From positions 97,451 through 161,450 of the forward strand of contig LYSZ01000013.1 of NCBI GenBank assembly GCA_001657385.1: a stretch of DNA of 64,000 nt, in the 5' to 3' direction. This stretch comes from Parvularcula sp. BBD 1991-13 (GTDB lineage Bacteria; Pseudomonadota; Alphaproteobacteria; Caulobacterales; Parvularculaceae). The notes beneath the pieces were generated by a model that was not told where the DNA came from, did not search any database, and saw only the letters and a list, made by a program, of their open reading frames with translations. Positions 7,151 through 15,815 of the stretch are shown here, piece after piece. A program made the position numbers and the translations under genes. The first letter of the stretch is position 1. Each line of letters starts with the position of its first letter.

Positions 7151-9007
7151 ATGACGGCGCGAGATGGAGAGACCGCGAACAAGGCGGCGTTGGAGGGCGA
7201 GGGGTTGCAGACCGGCGCGGAACAAAGGCAGGGAACGGCGCGTCCGCCGGCGGCGCGGGGCGCCTCGACGCGGCGGCTCGCCTGGCGGTTGTGGCGGGAT
7301 TATCTCTCGCGCTACTGGCCGCGGCTTTTCCTCTCGCTCGGCGCGATGGCCGCCTACGCCGCGTCGGCGAGCGCGATTCCCATTGGCGTGGAATGGATCA
7401 ACGCCGGCTTCGGCGCCGGGGAGGGGCGGTTCTCGCCGTCGCTGGACCGGGTGCTGCTGATCGGGCCGGGGCTCATTATCGGCCTCGGCCTGGTCAACGC
7501 CGGCGCGATGTACGCCCAGAGCCGCCTCAACGCCGGCGCGGCGCTCAGCGCCCTGCGCGATCTCCAGAACGACATGTTCGCGCGCCTGATGGCGCTCGAT
7601 TTCGCCCAGGGCCGCGAGGAAGCCTCGGGCCAGATGATCTCGCGTTTCACGAACGATTCTCTCGTTCTTCGCGAGACGCTGACCCGTGCGGCGACGGCGG
7701 TGCGCGACGTGCTGACGCTGGCGAGCCTGTGCGCGGTGATGGTCTGGTACGACTGGGCGATGTTTCTGGTCGTCATGGCGATCTATCCGCTGATCGGCGT
7801 GCCGGTCTCGCGCATCGGCAAGCGGCTGCGCCGGACGTCGGCCAGCGCGCAGCAGCAGGCGGGGGACGTCGCCTCGCTGATCAGCGAGACGGTGATCGGC
7901 GCCCGCATGGTCAAGACCTACCAGCTTGAGCCGCTGGAGCGAGCCAGGGCGGCGGCGGCCTTCGACAAACGCCTTGGGCTGCTGAAAACCATGGCGTACG
8001 CCCGCGCGCTGAACGAGCCGTTGATTTTTCTCGCCGGTTCGCTCGCGGTGGCGTTGGTGGTGCTGGTGGCCGCGCAGCGCATTGCCGCCGGCGCCCTGAC
8101 GGCGGAGGCGTTTATCGGGTTCATCGTCGCGCTCCTGATGCTGTCGCAGCCGGCGCGGGGGCTCGGCACCTTGCATGCGGTGATGCAGGAAGGGTTCGGC
8201 GCGTTCGAACGCATGCTGGGGGTGATCGACGCGCGCCCGTCCATCACCACGCGCCCGGGCGCGCCGGATCTGCCCCCCGGCGCCGGCGCCATCCGTTTCG
8301 AGGCGGTGCGCTTCGCCTATCGCGACGGCGCGACGGCGCTCAAGGACGTCACGCTTGATATCCCGGCGGGCAAGACCGTCGCCCTTGTCGGGGAGTCCGG
8401 CGCGGGCAAGTCGACGCTCATGAATCTGTTGCCGCGGCTTTACGAGCCGACGGCGGGGCGCATCCTCATCGACGGAGAAGACATCGCCGGGGTCACGCTG
8501 CGGTCCCTGCGCGCGCGCATGGCGCTGGTCAGCCAGGATGCGGTGGTGTTCAACATGTCCGCTCTTGAAAATATCGCCTTTGGCCGGCCCGGCGCCGCGC
8601 GCGCGGAAATCATCGCCGCCGCCGAGGCCGCCGCCGCGAATGAGTTCATCAGCGTCATGGCCAACGGCTACGACACGCCGCTGGGCGAGGGCGGCGCGGG
8701 GCTTTCCGGCGGTCAGCGCCAGCGCATCGCGCTCGCCAGGGCGTTTTTGAAGGACGCGCCGATCCTGTTGCTGGACGAGCCGACATCCGCCCTCGACGCG
8801 GAAAGCGAGGCGAAAATCCAGGCCGCGCTGAAACGCCTGTCGCAGGGACGCACGACCCTCGTCATCGCCCATCGTCTGTCCACGGTGAAAGACGCCGATC
8901 TCATCGCCGTCATGGACAAAGGCCGCATCGTCGAGACCGGAACACACGACGCGCTGATGAAAAAGGACGGCGCTTATGCGCGGCAGGCGTCGCTGCAACT
9001 GGCCTGA
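7151..9007 (+). CDS. MsbA-like lipid A/lipid exporter ABC transporter (fused permease and ATPase)
   Basis: A 618-residue half transporter; ATG 7151 is taken as start, with a TTG at 7142 as alternative. Residues of about 50-340 form a six-helix ABC exporter membrane domain, preceded by a hydrophilic 30-residue tail. The ATPase domain contains Walker A GESGAGKST, Q-loop SQDAVVF, signature LSGGQRQR, Walker B ILLLDEPTSALD and H-loop IAHRLST. MsbA-type proteins work as homodimers that flip lipid A core across the inner membrane. The LPS gene neighbourhood supports that substrate, although ABC type-1 exporters of this architecture are hard to separate by sequence alone. Confidence 0.9.
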   Translation: MTARDGETANKAALEGEGLQTGAEQRQGTARPPAARGASTRRLAWRLWRDYLSRYWPRLFLSLGAMAAYAASASAIPIGVEWINAGFGAGEGRFSPSLDRVLLIGPGLIIGLGLVNAGAMYAQSRLNAGAALSALRDLQNDMFARLMALDFAQGREEASGQMISRFTNDSLVLRETLTRAATAVRDVLTLASLCAVMVWYDWAMFLVVMAIYPLIGVPVSRIGKRLRRTSASAQQQAGDVASLISETVIGARMVKTYQLEPLERARAAAAFDKRLGLLKTMAYARALNEPLIFLAGSLAVALVVLVAAQRIAAGALTAEAFIGFIVALLMLSQPARGLGTLHAVMQEGFGAFERMLGVIDARPSITTRPGAPDLPPGAGAIRFEAVRFAYRDGATALKDVTLDIPAGKTVALVGESGAGKSTLMNLLPRLYEPTAGRILIDGEDIAGVTLRSLRARMALVSQDAVVFNMSALENIAFGRPGAARAEIIAAAEAAAANEFISVMANGYDTPLGEGGAGLSGGQRQRIALARAFLKDAPILLLDEPTSALDAESEAKIQAALKRLSQGRTTLVIAHRLSTVKDADLIAVMDKGRIVETGTHDALMKKDGAYARQASLQLA

Positions 9008-9009
9008 GC

Positions 9010-9705
9010 CTATTCCCGCCGCAAGACCTTCTCCGTCAGGAAATTGCCCCAGCCCGTTCCCCGGAAATCCGCTTTCGCCCGAACATGGTCGTATTCGGCG
9101 TCTGCCCATGCCAGAAAATCATCCGGCGAGGCGAGGGACTTGCCGTTCCTCGCCGCATAATCCTTGTAAAGATCAAAGACGTAATCAAGCACGCCGGTCC
9201 TGCCCTGGCGCACATGGCCGTATCTGAAGGAAAGCTGTTCCATCGCCCGGTCGAGGGGAACGCCTTCGTGAAAGAACAGGAACAGGGTCGCCATCAGCCC
9301 GGCGCGATCCGCGCCCGACTTGCAGTGCATGATCGCCGGATACGCGATCGCGTCGAAGAGATCCCTCGCGGCGCGCAGGGTTTGCGGGCTCGGCGCGTCG
9401 CGTGAGAACACGCGGAACGTCACGAGCCGCAGTCCGAGTCGCGCGCACGCCTCTTCTTCGAGAAAGAAAAAACCGCTCGGCTTGTCGCCGCGCAGGTTGA
9501 TCACGGTCTTGACGCCCCTGTCGCGCCATTTTTTCAGATCGGCGGGGGAAGGCTGATAGGTGCGCCACATCCGGCCCGGCGCGATTTCGTGGCTGTTGTC
9601 GTACAGCTTTCGCAATGCGCCGTGGTCGCCCAGCATCAGCGCGCGCCAGGCGCGCCGCCGGCCCTTCGGCGTTGCAAATTCGCTGCGGGTGATGGGATCG
9701 GCCAT
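9010..9705 (-). CDS. CX5R-type phosphatase (tyrosine/dual-specificity fold), possibly CtpA-like
   Basis: A 231-residue cytosolic-looking protein with the protein tyrosine phosphatase loop HCKSGADRAG (CX5R), preceded by a general-acid region (FSRDAPSP). The segment GVKTVINLRGDKP is typical of bacterial dual-specificity-like phosphatases. No signal peptide or transmembrane segment is seen. It ends 2 bp from the msbA-like gene in convergent orientation and is embedded in the LPS block. Caulobacter CtpA, an essential PTP-family protein, is needed for normal lipid A structure and envelope integrity, so a lipid A-related phosphatase is a plausible role. This is inference; phosphoprotein or phosphoinositide-like substrates are alternatives. 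Confidence 0.8.
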   Translation of the reverse strand: MADPITRSEFATPKGRRRAWRALMLGDHGALRKLYDNSHEIAPGRMWRTYQPSPADLKKWRDRGVKTVINLRGDKPSGFFFLEEEACARLGLRLVTFRVFSRDAPSPQTLRAARDLFDAIAYPAIMHCKSGADRAGLMATLFLFFHEGVPLDRAMEQLSFRYGHVRQGRTGVLDYVFDLYKDYAARNGKSLASPDDFLAWADAEYDHVRAKADFRGTGWGNFLTEKVLRRE

Positions 9706-9743
9706 GCCTGTCGTTTCGTCGTGAGGTTAGGGTCGGGCGCGCA

Positions 9744-9769
9744 GTTCAATTCGTGGGGTTCAATTCGTG
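9744..9769. repeat. 12-bp direct repeat upstream of the phosphatase gene
   Basis: GTTCAATTCGTG occurs twice (9744-9755 and 9758-9769) with a 2-bp spacer. A third degenerate copy (CAATTCAACTCG) runs into the stop region of the next gene. The repeats lie 39-64 bp upstream of the phosphatase start, a position suited to an operator, although slippage is also possible. Confidence 0.6.
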
Positions 9770-9773
9770 CAAT

Positions 9774-10304
9774 TCAACTCGCGCAGTCCAGGGTGCGGGC
9801 GATGTTGCGGGCGCGGGCGCGCACCGACGCCGCCGCATCCTGGTCCGCGTCTCGAAGCGCCTGAAGCGCGATCGCCTTGAAGCGTACGTTCTTCCGGGCG
9901 ACGGCGCAAAGGGCGTCCAGCGCCCACGCCCTCACAAACGGGCGCTTGTGGGACAGGAGCGGGGTCAGCCACGGGGCCAGGGCCGCGGCCTGTCGGGCGG
10001 ACAAGTCGAGGCGCGCGACCGACTGACAGAGATGGAGCTGCGCCTGCCAGCTTACGACCGACCGGCATGCGCCGAGGAGCGCGCTCGTCCGGGCCGGCGA
10101 GAGCGCGCCGCCTTCGTCAAGATGCATTTTGACAAGCCGCGTCGCGCCGTCGGAAACGCGAGGCTCCGCATCGCCCGCAAGCGCGATGACGGCGTCGAGA
10201 AAAGCGCCGTCCCCGCTGTGTCCGGCCGCCAGTTCGCTCAGCATCGCGACGGAGCGGCCGTCATATGACCGAAGCTGATTTTTAAGCTGTTCCGGCGTCG
10301 TCAC
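9774..10304 (-). CDS. Alpha-helical repeat (HEAT-like) hypothetical protein
   Basis: A 176-residue protein starting at GTG 10304. The sequence is almost entirely predicted helix. Repeated pairs such as FLDAVIALAGD...RVSDGATRLVKMHL and WLTPLLSHKRPFVRAWALDALCAVA resemble HEAT or armadillo-type repeats. Such scaffolds usually mediate protein-protein contact. No catalytic motif, signal peptide or membrane segment is visible. It lies 9 bp after the DUF4170 gene on the same strand, so it is likely co-transcribed with it and with pmbA. No specific function can be assigned. Confidence 0.75.
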   Translation of the reverse strand: MTTPEQLKNQLRSYDGRSVAMLSELAAGHSGDGAFLDAVIALAGDAEPRVSDGATRLVKMHLDEGGALSPARTSALLGACRSVVSWQAQLHLCQSVARLDLSARQAAALAPWLTPLLSHKRPFVRAWALDALCAVARKNVRFKAIALQALRDADQDAAASVRARARNIARTLDCAS

Positions 10305-10313
10305 GGGCGGACT

Positions 10314-10559
10314 TCAGAATTTTCCGTCGCCGTCGGGATCGAGAAGCTTGTGCATGTGGACGATGAAATAGCGCATATGGGCGTTGTCCACCGTCTGTTG
10401 CGCCTTGGCGCGCCAGGCTTTTTCCGCGGCGGCGTAATTGGGGTAAACGCCGACGATGTCGAGGTCGTCAAGATTGCGGAACCTGCATTCCTCCAGGTTT
10501 TCCAGCTCGCCGCCGAAAACAAGATGCAGCAATTGCCTGTCCGTCGTATCTTCCGTCAT
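10314..10559 (-). CDS. DUF4170 domain-containing small protein
   Basis: An 81-residue protein; ATG 10559 is chosen over a TTG 18 bp upstream. It has the DUF4170 pattern: a strand HLVFGGEL, then the conserved segment LDIVGVYPNYAAAEKAWRAK and the C-terminal RYFIVHMHKLLDPD. The function is unknown to me. The family is common in alphaproteobacteria next to pmbA, cysQ and waaA, and the arrangement here (pmbA, DUF4170, within an LPS block) fits, although cysQ is missing from this interval. Located 23 bp downstream of pmbA on the same strand. Confidence 0.88.
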   Translation of the reverse strand: MTEDTTDRQLLHLVFGGELENLEECRFRNLDDLDIVGVYPNYAAAEKAWRAKAQQTVDNAHMRYFIVHMHKLLDPDGDGKF

Positions 10560-10582
10560 CAAACGCTCCGTTTGCAAACTGT

Positions 10583-11926
10583 CTAGTCGCCGGCGATCGT
10601 CATCGCGGCGACCATGATGCTGGGCGCGTTGGTCGCGCCGCGAAACACCAGGTCGTTCGCCGGGACGATCCCCGCGTACATCTCAAGCAGCGCGCCGGCG
10701 ATGGTGATCTCGCTCACCGGATAGGCGACGGCGCCGTTCTCGAACCAGAAACCCGAACAGCCGACGGAATAATCGCCGGTATTCGGATTGATCTGTGGGC
10801 CGAACATATCGGTGAGGAGAAGACCCTCGCCGGCGGCGGCCATCAATTCCTGCGGCGATTGCTCGCCCGCCTGCATGTAAAGATTGGTCGAGCCCGCGCC
10901 CGGCGCGCCGCCGACCCCGCGCGAGGCGCGAGCGTTGGTTTCGAGGCCGAGCTGGCGCGCGTGCGCGCTGTTCATCAGCCAGCTTGTCAGAACGCCGTCC
11001 TTGACAAGGTCGATGCGGCTGTTGGCGACGCCTTCGCCGTCGAAAGCGCATGAGCCCGCGCCGCGCCGGATATGCGGATCGTCGACGATCGAGACCGAGG
11101 CGGGGAAGAGCGCCTCGCCCAGCCTGTCCTTGACGAAGCTGACGCCGCGGGCGACGGCGCCGCCATTCGCGGCGCCCGCGAGGTGTCCGATCAGCGAACT
11201 CGACAGGCGGTTGTCGAACAGCACCGGCGCGGTGCGGCTTTTCAGCCGGCGCGGCGACAGGCGCGCCACGGCGCGCTCGCCGGCGCTGCGGCCGATGTCC
11301 TCCGCCGGGGTCAGATCGTCGAAATGGGTTTTCGCATCGTAATCGTAATCGCGCTCCATCCCGTTTTCATCCTGGGCGAGAACGCTGACGGAGATCGCGT
11401 GCTTGGCGCCGGCGCCTTCGCCGAAAAAGCCGTGACTGGTCGCGAACCATTTGCGGCCTTCGGAATAGCTTGCCCCGGCGCCGCTGGAGTTGGTGACGCC
11501 CTTCACGGCCAGCGCCGCCGCTTCGCAGGCGCGCGCGCGCGCCTCCAGCGCGTCCGTCGACGGTTCGGCGAAATCGCCGAGGTCGAGATCCCCGAACGGC
11601 GGCTGCGCCAGGCGCTCGGCCGGGGCGAGGCCGCAATAGGGGTCTTCCGGGGCCGCCTTGGCCATGGCCGCGCAGCGTTCGGCGAGGTCCTTCAGCCCCG
11701 GTCGCGACAGGTCCGTGGTGGAGACCGTGGCCTGACGCCGGCCGACCATGACGCGCAGGCCGAGATCGGCGCCTTCGGCGCGCTCCACGTCCTCCAGCTT
11801 GCCCATGCGGCAGGACACGCTGGCGGAGACGGCTTCGATCATGATGGCGTCGGCGGCGTCGGCGCCGAACGCCTTGGCGTCGCTCAACAGGGCGGAGAGA
11901 ATGTCTTCGGCTTTGTTGTTTTGCAT
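10583..11926 (-). CDS. pmbA: TldD/PmbA family protease subunit PmbA
   Basis: A 447-residue protein; ATG 11926 gives the family-typical N-terminus MQNNKAEDILSALLSDAKAFGADAADA, although an in-frame ORF extends upstream. It has the PmbA domains: an N-terminal alpha/beta domain with the conserved ADLGLRVMVGRRQATVSTTDL-type strand region, and a C-terminal beta domain ending with the cysteine-containing motif SVGCSGFWFENG. PmbA (TldE) pairs with TldD in a heterodimeric metallopeptidase that degrades unfolded peptides and matures some peptide toxins and microcins; PmbA itself usually lacks the metal ligands. tldD is not in this window. Upstream spacing to the GST gene is 127 bp. Confidence 0.95.
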   Translation of the reverse strand: MQNNKAEDILSALLSDAKAFGADAADAIMIEAVSASVSCRMGKLEDVERAEGADLGLRVMVGRRQATVSTTDLSRPGLKDLAERCAAMAKAAPEDPYCGLAPAERLAQPPFGDLDLGDFAEPSTDALEARARACEAAALAVKGVTNSSGAGASYSEGRKWFATSHGFFGEGAGAKHAISVSVLAQDENGMERDYDYDAKTHFDDLTPAEDIGRSAGERAVARLSPRRLKSRTAPVLFDNRLSSSLIGHLAGAANGGAVARGVSFVKDRLGEALFPASVSIVDDPHIRRGAGSCAFDGEGVANSRIDLVKDGVLTSWLMNSAHARQLGLETNARASRGVGGAPGAGSTNLYMQAGEQSPQELMAAAGEGLLLTDMFGPQINPNTGDYSVGCSGFWFENGAVAYPVSEITIAGALLEMYAGIVPANDLVFRGATNAPSIMVAAMTIAGD

Positions 11927-12053
11927 GGCCGGGGAAATAGAGCCTTGCGCCGCCCGACGCAAGGCAAAGCCGGTCCGCCCGCGGCCGCTGAGGCCGGAGT
12001 CTGGCTCAAGTCAAGCTCAAGTCCGGCGCAACGCGGCGCGCGCCGGGCGAATG

Positions 12054-12719
12054 TCAGGTTCCGGGGGCCGCGCGGCGCTCCGCTTTCGCTCCCTCGCCCC
12101 ATTCGAGAAAGGCGGGTTGCGCGCGGATCGTTTCCATGTACGCCGCGCTTTCCGGGCTGAGCCGGACCGGCCCGTAGGTCAGAAACCTTGAGACCACCGG
12201 CGCGTACATGGCGTCGGCGATGGAAAACGTCCCGAACAGGAACGGCCCGCCCGAGGGATCGGCGCGGCCGAAGCGGGTCCGGCACTCGGTCCAGAGCGCG
12301 TCGATCCGGTCGATGTCGCGGGCGACGCCGCCGGTGGTGAGATGGGCGAGATTCTCGCGGGTGAAATACATCGGCCAGACCGTGCGCAGGGCCGAGAAGC
12401 CCGAATGCATCTCCGCTGCGGCGGCGCGCGCGACGGCCCGCGCTGCGCGCGCCGCCGGCCAGAGCTGTTTTTCCGGATAGAGTTCGCTGACATATTCCAT
12501 GATGGCGAGGGAATCCCAGATCCGCACCTCGCCATGGGTCAGAAAAGGGACGAGGCCCGCCGGCGATTTCTCCTTCAGGACCCGCCGCGTCTCTGGCCGG
12601 TCGAGCCGGATCACCTCCTCCGTAAACGGAACGCCCGCCTGTTTCATCAGGAACCACGGCCGGAACGACCAGGACGACAGGGTCTTGTCGCCGATGGCGA
12701 GGATCAGGTCATCGGACAT
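12054..12719 (-). CDS. Glutathione S-transferase family protein
   Basis: A 221-residue cytosolic GST. The N-terminal thioredoxin-like domain begins LILAIGDKTLSSWSFRPWFLMKQAG, with the glutathione-site serine region TLSSWS. It continues with SPAGLVPFLTHG and the typical DSLAIMEYV (cis-Pro and Glu/Asp-Ser glutathione contact). An all-helical C-terminal domain follows, with FLFGTFSIADAMYAPVVSRF. GSTs conjugate glutathione to electrophiles or act in isomerisation and dehalogenation; the substrate cannot be told from sequence. The gene lies 16 bp downstream of the glutamine amidotransferase gene, and they are probably co-transcribed. Confidence 0.92.
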   Translation of the reverse strand: MSDDLILAIGDKTLSSWSFRPWFLMKQAGVPFTEEVIRLDRPETRRVLKEKSPAGLVPFLTHGEVRIWDSLAIMEYVSELYPEKQLWPAARAARAVARAAAAEMHSGFSALRTVWPMYFTRENLAHLTTGGVARDIDRIDALWTECRTRFGRADPSGGPFLFGTFSIADAMYAPVVSRFLTYGPVRLSPESAAYMETIRAQPAFLEWGEGAKAERRAAPGT

Positions 12720-12735
12720 GCAGGACGGGTCTCCT

Positions 12736-13446
12736 TCAGCGCCGGCTCAGAAAGAAATCGGCGATCCACCGGCTGATCAGATCGCGGTCGGTCTTCGATT
12801 TGAGGCTGCGCAGTCCTTCCTCGACGCGATCGTCGGGGATTCGCCCGCGCCGGGCCAGCATCAGCGCTTCGGCGAAGTCGTGGGAAAATTCCGGGTGCGG
12901 TTGAAACGACATCGCCGGGCCCTGTGCGTATTCGAGGGCGGCATGGGGGCAGAAGTCCGACGCGGCGAGGACGCGCGCGCCTTTGGGCGTCTCGACCACC
13001 TGGTCCTGGTGGGAGACGACGCAGGACAGGCGCTGCGGCGCGACGTCCATCCAGTCGGGCGCGGCGGCCACGCTGTATTCGTGCACGCCGACGCCCCAGC
13101 CGCGGTCGGATTTTTCGACCCTGCCGCCGAACGCCTGCGCCATGAGCTGATGCCCGAAGCAGATCCCGACGCACGGTTTTCCCGCCGCCGCCGCAGCCCG
13201 CACGAGGCGTTCCGCCTCGCCGATCCAGGCATGGCCGTCATAGACCCCCGCCGGCGAGCCTGTGACGAGGAGCCCGTCGAAACCGTCCGGCTGCTGCGGC
13301 GTTCGCCCCGCCGGCGCCGACGCCGAGGAGAAGGACAGCCGTGCGGCGAGGGGGGCGAGGGCGCGCTCGAACATCGCCGGATAGCCGCCGAAGCGGGCTT
13401 TCAGGGGGGCGGGCGGCTCGCCCGTTTCAAGGATCAGGATGCGCAT
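12736..13446 (-). CDS. Class I glutamine amidotransferase-like protein
   Basis: A 236-residue stand-alone GATase; ATG 13446 (MRILILETGEPP) is preferred over an upstream in-frame ATG. The nucleophile elbow is VGICFGHQL and the His-Glu pair is in SFQPHPEF, so the catalytic triad is complete. The oxyanion segment VTGSPAGVYD is also present. Such GMP synthase-like GATases without a synthetase partner may act on gamma-glutamyl amides such as gamma-glutamyl polyamines, or have unassigned roles. No transporter or aminotransferase partner is nearby, so the substrate is unknown. Adjacent to the GST gene on the same strand. Confidence 0.88.
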   Translation of the reverse strand: MRILILETGEPPAPLKARFGGYPAMFERALAPLAARLSFSSASAPAGRTPQQPDGFDGLLVTGSPAGVYDGHAWIGEAERLVRAAAAAGKPCVGICFGHQLMAQAFGGRVEKSDRGWGVGVHEYSVAAAPDWMDVAPQRLSCVVSHQDQVVETPKGARVLAASDFCPHAALEYAQGPAMSFQPHPEFSHDFAEALMLARRGRIPDDRVEEGLRSLKSKTDRDLISRWIADFFLSRR

Positions 13447-13512
13447 GGCCGTGACATGCGCGCGCATCATGGCGCCGTCAAGTCGGCGCGCGCCTGCGCC
13501 CGCGGAGCGGGG

Positions 13513-13782
13513 TTATTCCGCAGGAGCGGTCGGATGCGTCTTGTCGATGGTCTTGCGCACGACCGGCGGGAAGCGGTGGCGATAGCGCCGCAGGGCCGCG
13601 TCGAGATCCGGCCATTTCGCGCGCATCCGCTTGATCAGCCGCTGGACGGCGGGGATGTAAGGCGCCAGCAGGGCGAACCCCACGGTCAGCATGATCAGGC
13701 CGAACGGCAGCGGCAGCGGCAGGACGATCAGTCCCGCAACGACCAGGGTGGACCCGAAAACCTGATGTAAAACCGGCAACAT
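13513..13782 (-). CDS. Small two-helix membrane protein (PGPGW-like)
   Basis: An 89-residue protein with two closely spaced hydrophobic segments (about residues 8-26 and 28-44) separated by a PLPLP turn, then a basic amphipathic tail (RLIKRMRAKW and RRYRHRF). The layout recalls the PGPGW-type small transmembrane proteins, but the exact PGPGW string is absent. The function is unknown. It is 66 bp upstream of the GATase gene on the same strand and could be co-transcribed. Upstream, 13783-14031 holds the intergenic space shared with divergent ubiD, including the palindrome GGTTAACC at 13912-13919. Confidence 0.65.
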   Translation of the reverse strand: MLPVLHQVFGSTLVVAGLIVLPLPLPFGLIMLTVGFALLAPYIPAVQRLIKRMRAKWPDLDAALRRYRHRFPPVVRKTIDKTHPTAPAE

Positions 13783-14031
13783 CGCCGCGCAAACGCTCCT
13801 GTACTGAAACGACCTTATCCAAGACCGCCCCGCCTGGCCATATCATGTCTGCGGGATGATGAGATAGCTAGGCAGTCCGCGCGTGATGGTAAAGGCGCGG
13901 CGGGAAAAATTGGTTAACCCTCCGCGAAATTTTATCCGTCATGACACCCGTCCGGGCGGGTCGGCGCCTCCGGCGGGCGAGACCCCAGGCCGCATTTGAC
14001 GTCGCTGGCCGGGTCGTTCAGGAAAGCGTTC

Positions 14032-15576
14032 ATGTCTTACAAATCCTTGCGCGACTTTCTCGACAAGCTGGAGGCGGCGGGCGACCTCGTCCGCGTCGCC
14101 GAGCCGGTCTCGGTAAAGCTGGAAATGACCGAGATCCAGACCCGGCTGCTCGCCGCGGGCGGACCGGCGGTCCTGTTCGAGCGGCCGGTGCGGGAGGACG
14201 GCTCGATCTCGCCCATCCCGGTTCTCGTCAATCTCTTCGGGACGGTGAGGCGCGTCGCCATGGGCGTCACCCTCAACGGCAAGGAGCGCACGACCGGCGC
14301 GGACCTGCGCGAGGTGGGCGAGCTGCTCGCCTTCCTGCGCCAGCCGGAACCGCCGGGCGGGCTGAAGGACGCCATGGCCATGCTGCCGCTGGCCAAGACG
14401 GTGATGGCGATGAAGCCCGCCATGCGCTCGAGCCTCGGCCTTGGCGGTTCCGCGCCGTGCCAGGAGGTCGTGGAGACCGGCGATGCGGTGGATCTCGACG
14501 CCCTGCCGATCCAGACCTGCTGGCCGGGCGAGCCTGCGCCGCTCATCACCTGGCCGCTGATCGTCACCCGGGGGCCGTCATCGGCGCGCGAGGACGATTT
14601 CAATCTCGGTATTTACCGTATGCAGAAGATCGGCCGCAACAAGACGATCATGCGCTGGCTGAAGCATCGCGGCGGCGCCCAGCATCACCAGCGCTGGTCG
14701 AGGGAAAAGACCGAGCCCCTGCCCGCGGCGGCGGTGCTCGGCGCCGATCCGGGGACCATCCTCGCCGCCGTGACGCCGACGCCCGACACGCTGTCGGAGT
14801 ACCATTTCGCCGGTCTCCTGCGCGGCAGGAAAGCCGAACTGGTCGATTGCAGGACCGTGCCCCTGAAAGTGCCCGCCGAGGCGGAGATTGTCCTTGAAGG
14901 CCATGTCTCGCTCGATGAGTATGCGGACGAAGGTCCTTATGGAGACCATACCGGCTATTACAATTCCGTGGAGCGCTTTCCCGTTTTCACCGTGACGGCG
15001 ATTACGCGCCGGCGCGAGCCGATCTATCTGTCCACCTTCACCGGCCGCCCTCCGGACGAGCCGAGCGTTCTGGGCGAAGCCCTCAACGAGGTGTTCATCC
15101 CGCTCCTGCAACAGCAGTTTCCGGAAGTGACGGATTTCTGGCTGCCGCCGGAGGGGTGCAGCTACCGCATCGCCGTCATCTCGATGAAGAAAGCCTATCC
15201 CGGCCACGCCAAGCGGGTGATGATGGGCGCGTGGTCCTATCTGCGTCAGTTCATGTACACCAAGTGGATCATCGTCGTGGACGACGACATCGACGCGCGC
15301 GACTGGAAGGACGTCATGTGGGCGATCTCCACCAAGATGGACCCGGCGCGCGACATCACGGTGATCGAGAACACGCCGATCGACTATCTCGACTTCGCCT
15401 CGCCGGAATCCGGGCTCGGATCGAAGATCGGCCTCGACGCCACCGACAAGCTGCCGCCGGAGACGAAGCGCGAATGGGGCGAGGAGATCCGCATGACCGA
15501 GGAGGTCGTCGCCCGCGTCGACGAGATCTGGTCTCGCCTCGGGCTTCCCGGCGACGGGCGCAAGATCTGGTCCTGA
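14032..15576 (+). CDS. ubiD: UbiD-type decarboxylase (3-polyprenyl-4-hydroxybenzoate carboxy-lyase)
   Basis: A 514-residue protein starting at ATG 14032, preceded by GGAAAG. The C-terminal half is strongly diagnostic: [49 protein letters not shown] and [13 protein letters not shown]. UbiD uses prenylated FMN, made by UbiX, to decarboxylate 3-polyprenyl-4-hydroxybenzoate in ubiquinone synthesis. Length and motifs match E. coli UbiD rather than the more divergent aromatic (de)carboxylases. ubiX is not in this window. The gene stands alone on the plus strand, divergent from the small membrane protein and followed by a 239-bp gap before the autotransporter. Confidence 0.97.
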   Translation: MSYKSLRDFLDKLEAAGDLVRVAEPVSVKLEMTEIQTRLLAAGGPAVLFERPVREDGSISPIPVLVNLFGTVRRVAMGVTLNGKERTTGADLREVGELLAFLRQPEPPGGLKDAMAMLPLAKTVMAMKPAMRSSLGLGGSAPCQEVVETGDAVDLDALPIQTCWPGEPAPLITWPLIVTRGPSSAREDDFNLGIYRMQKIGRNKTIMRWLKHRGGAQHHQRWSREKTEPLPAAAVLGADPGTILAAVTPTPDTLSEYHFAGLLRGRKAELVDCRTVPLKVPAEAEIVLEGHVSLDEYADEGPYGDHTGYYNSVERFPVFTVTAITRRREPIYLSTFTGRPPDEPSVLGEALNEVFIPLLQQQFPEVTDFWLPPEGCSYRIAVISMKKAYPGHAKRVMMGAWSYLRQFMYTKWIIVVDDDIDARDWKDVMWAISTKMDPARDITVIENTPIDYLDFASPESGLGSKIGLDATDKLPPETKREWGEEIRMTEEVVARVDEIWSRLGLPGDGRKIWS

Positions 15577-15815
15577 AATTCATCCGTTAAAAGAGTATGA
15601 ACGGGGCTGTGCCGGCCGAAGCGCCCCTGAAAGAGGCGCCTCGATATACTTGTCCGGGTCCGGTCGATACATTTTTCGCTTCCCCCGTTAGGGATAGCGG
15701 AAAATTAACATCTTCCCGCATAGGTTGCGCCGTATGATCGCGGGCGTTAAAAAGGTTGTGGTTGGATAACCTCAGCACGCGGCCCGTGTTGTTTAACGCA
15801 GCTGCGGAGGCGAGA

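Noticed and set aside
6485..9109. An 874-codon open frame on the minus strand across the MsbA-like gene
   Set aside because: It has no family motifs and covers a gene with complete ABC transporter signatures; long antisense frames are expected at this G+C content.
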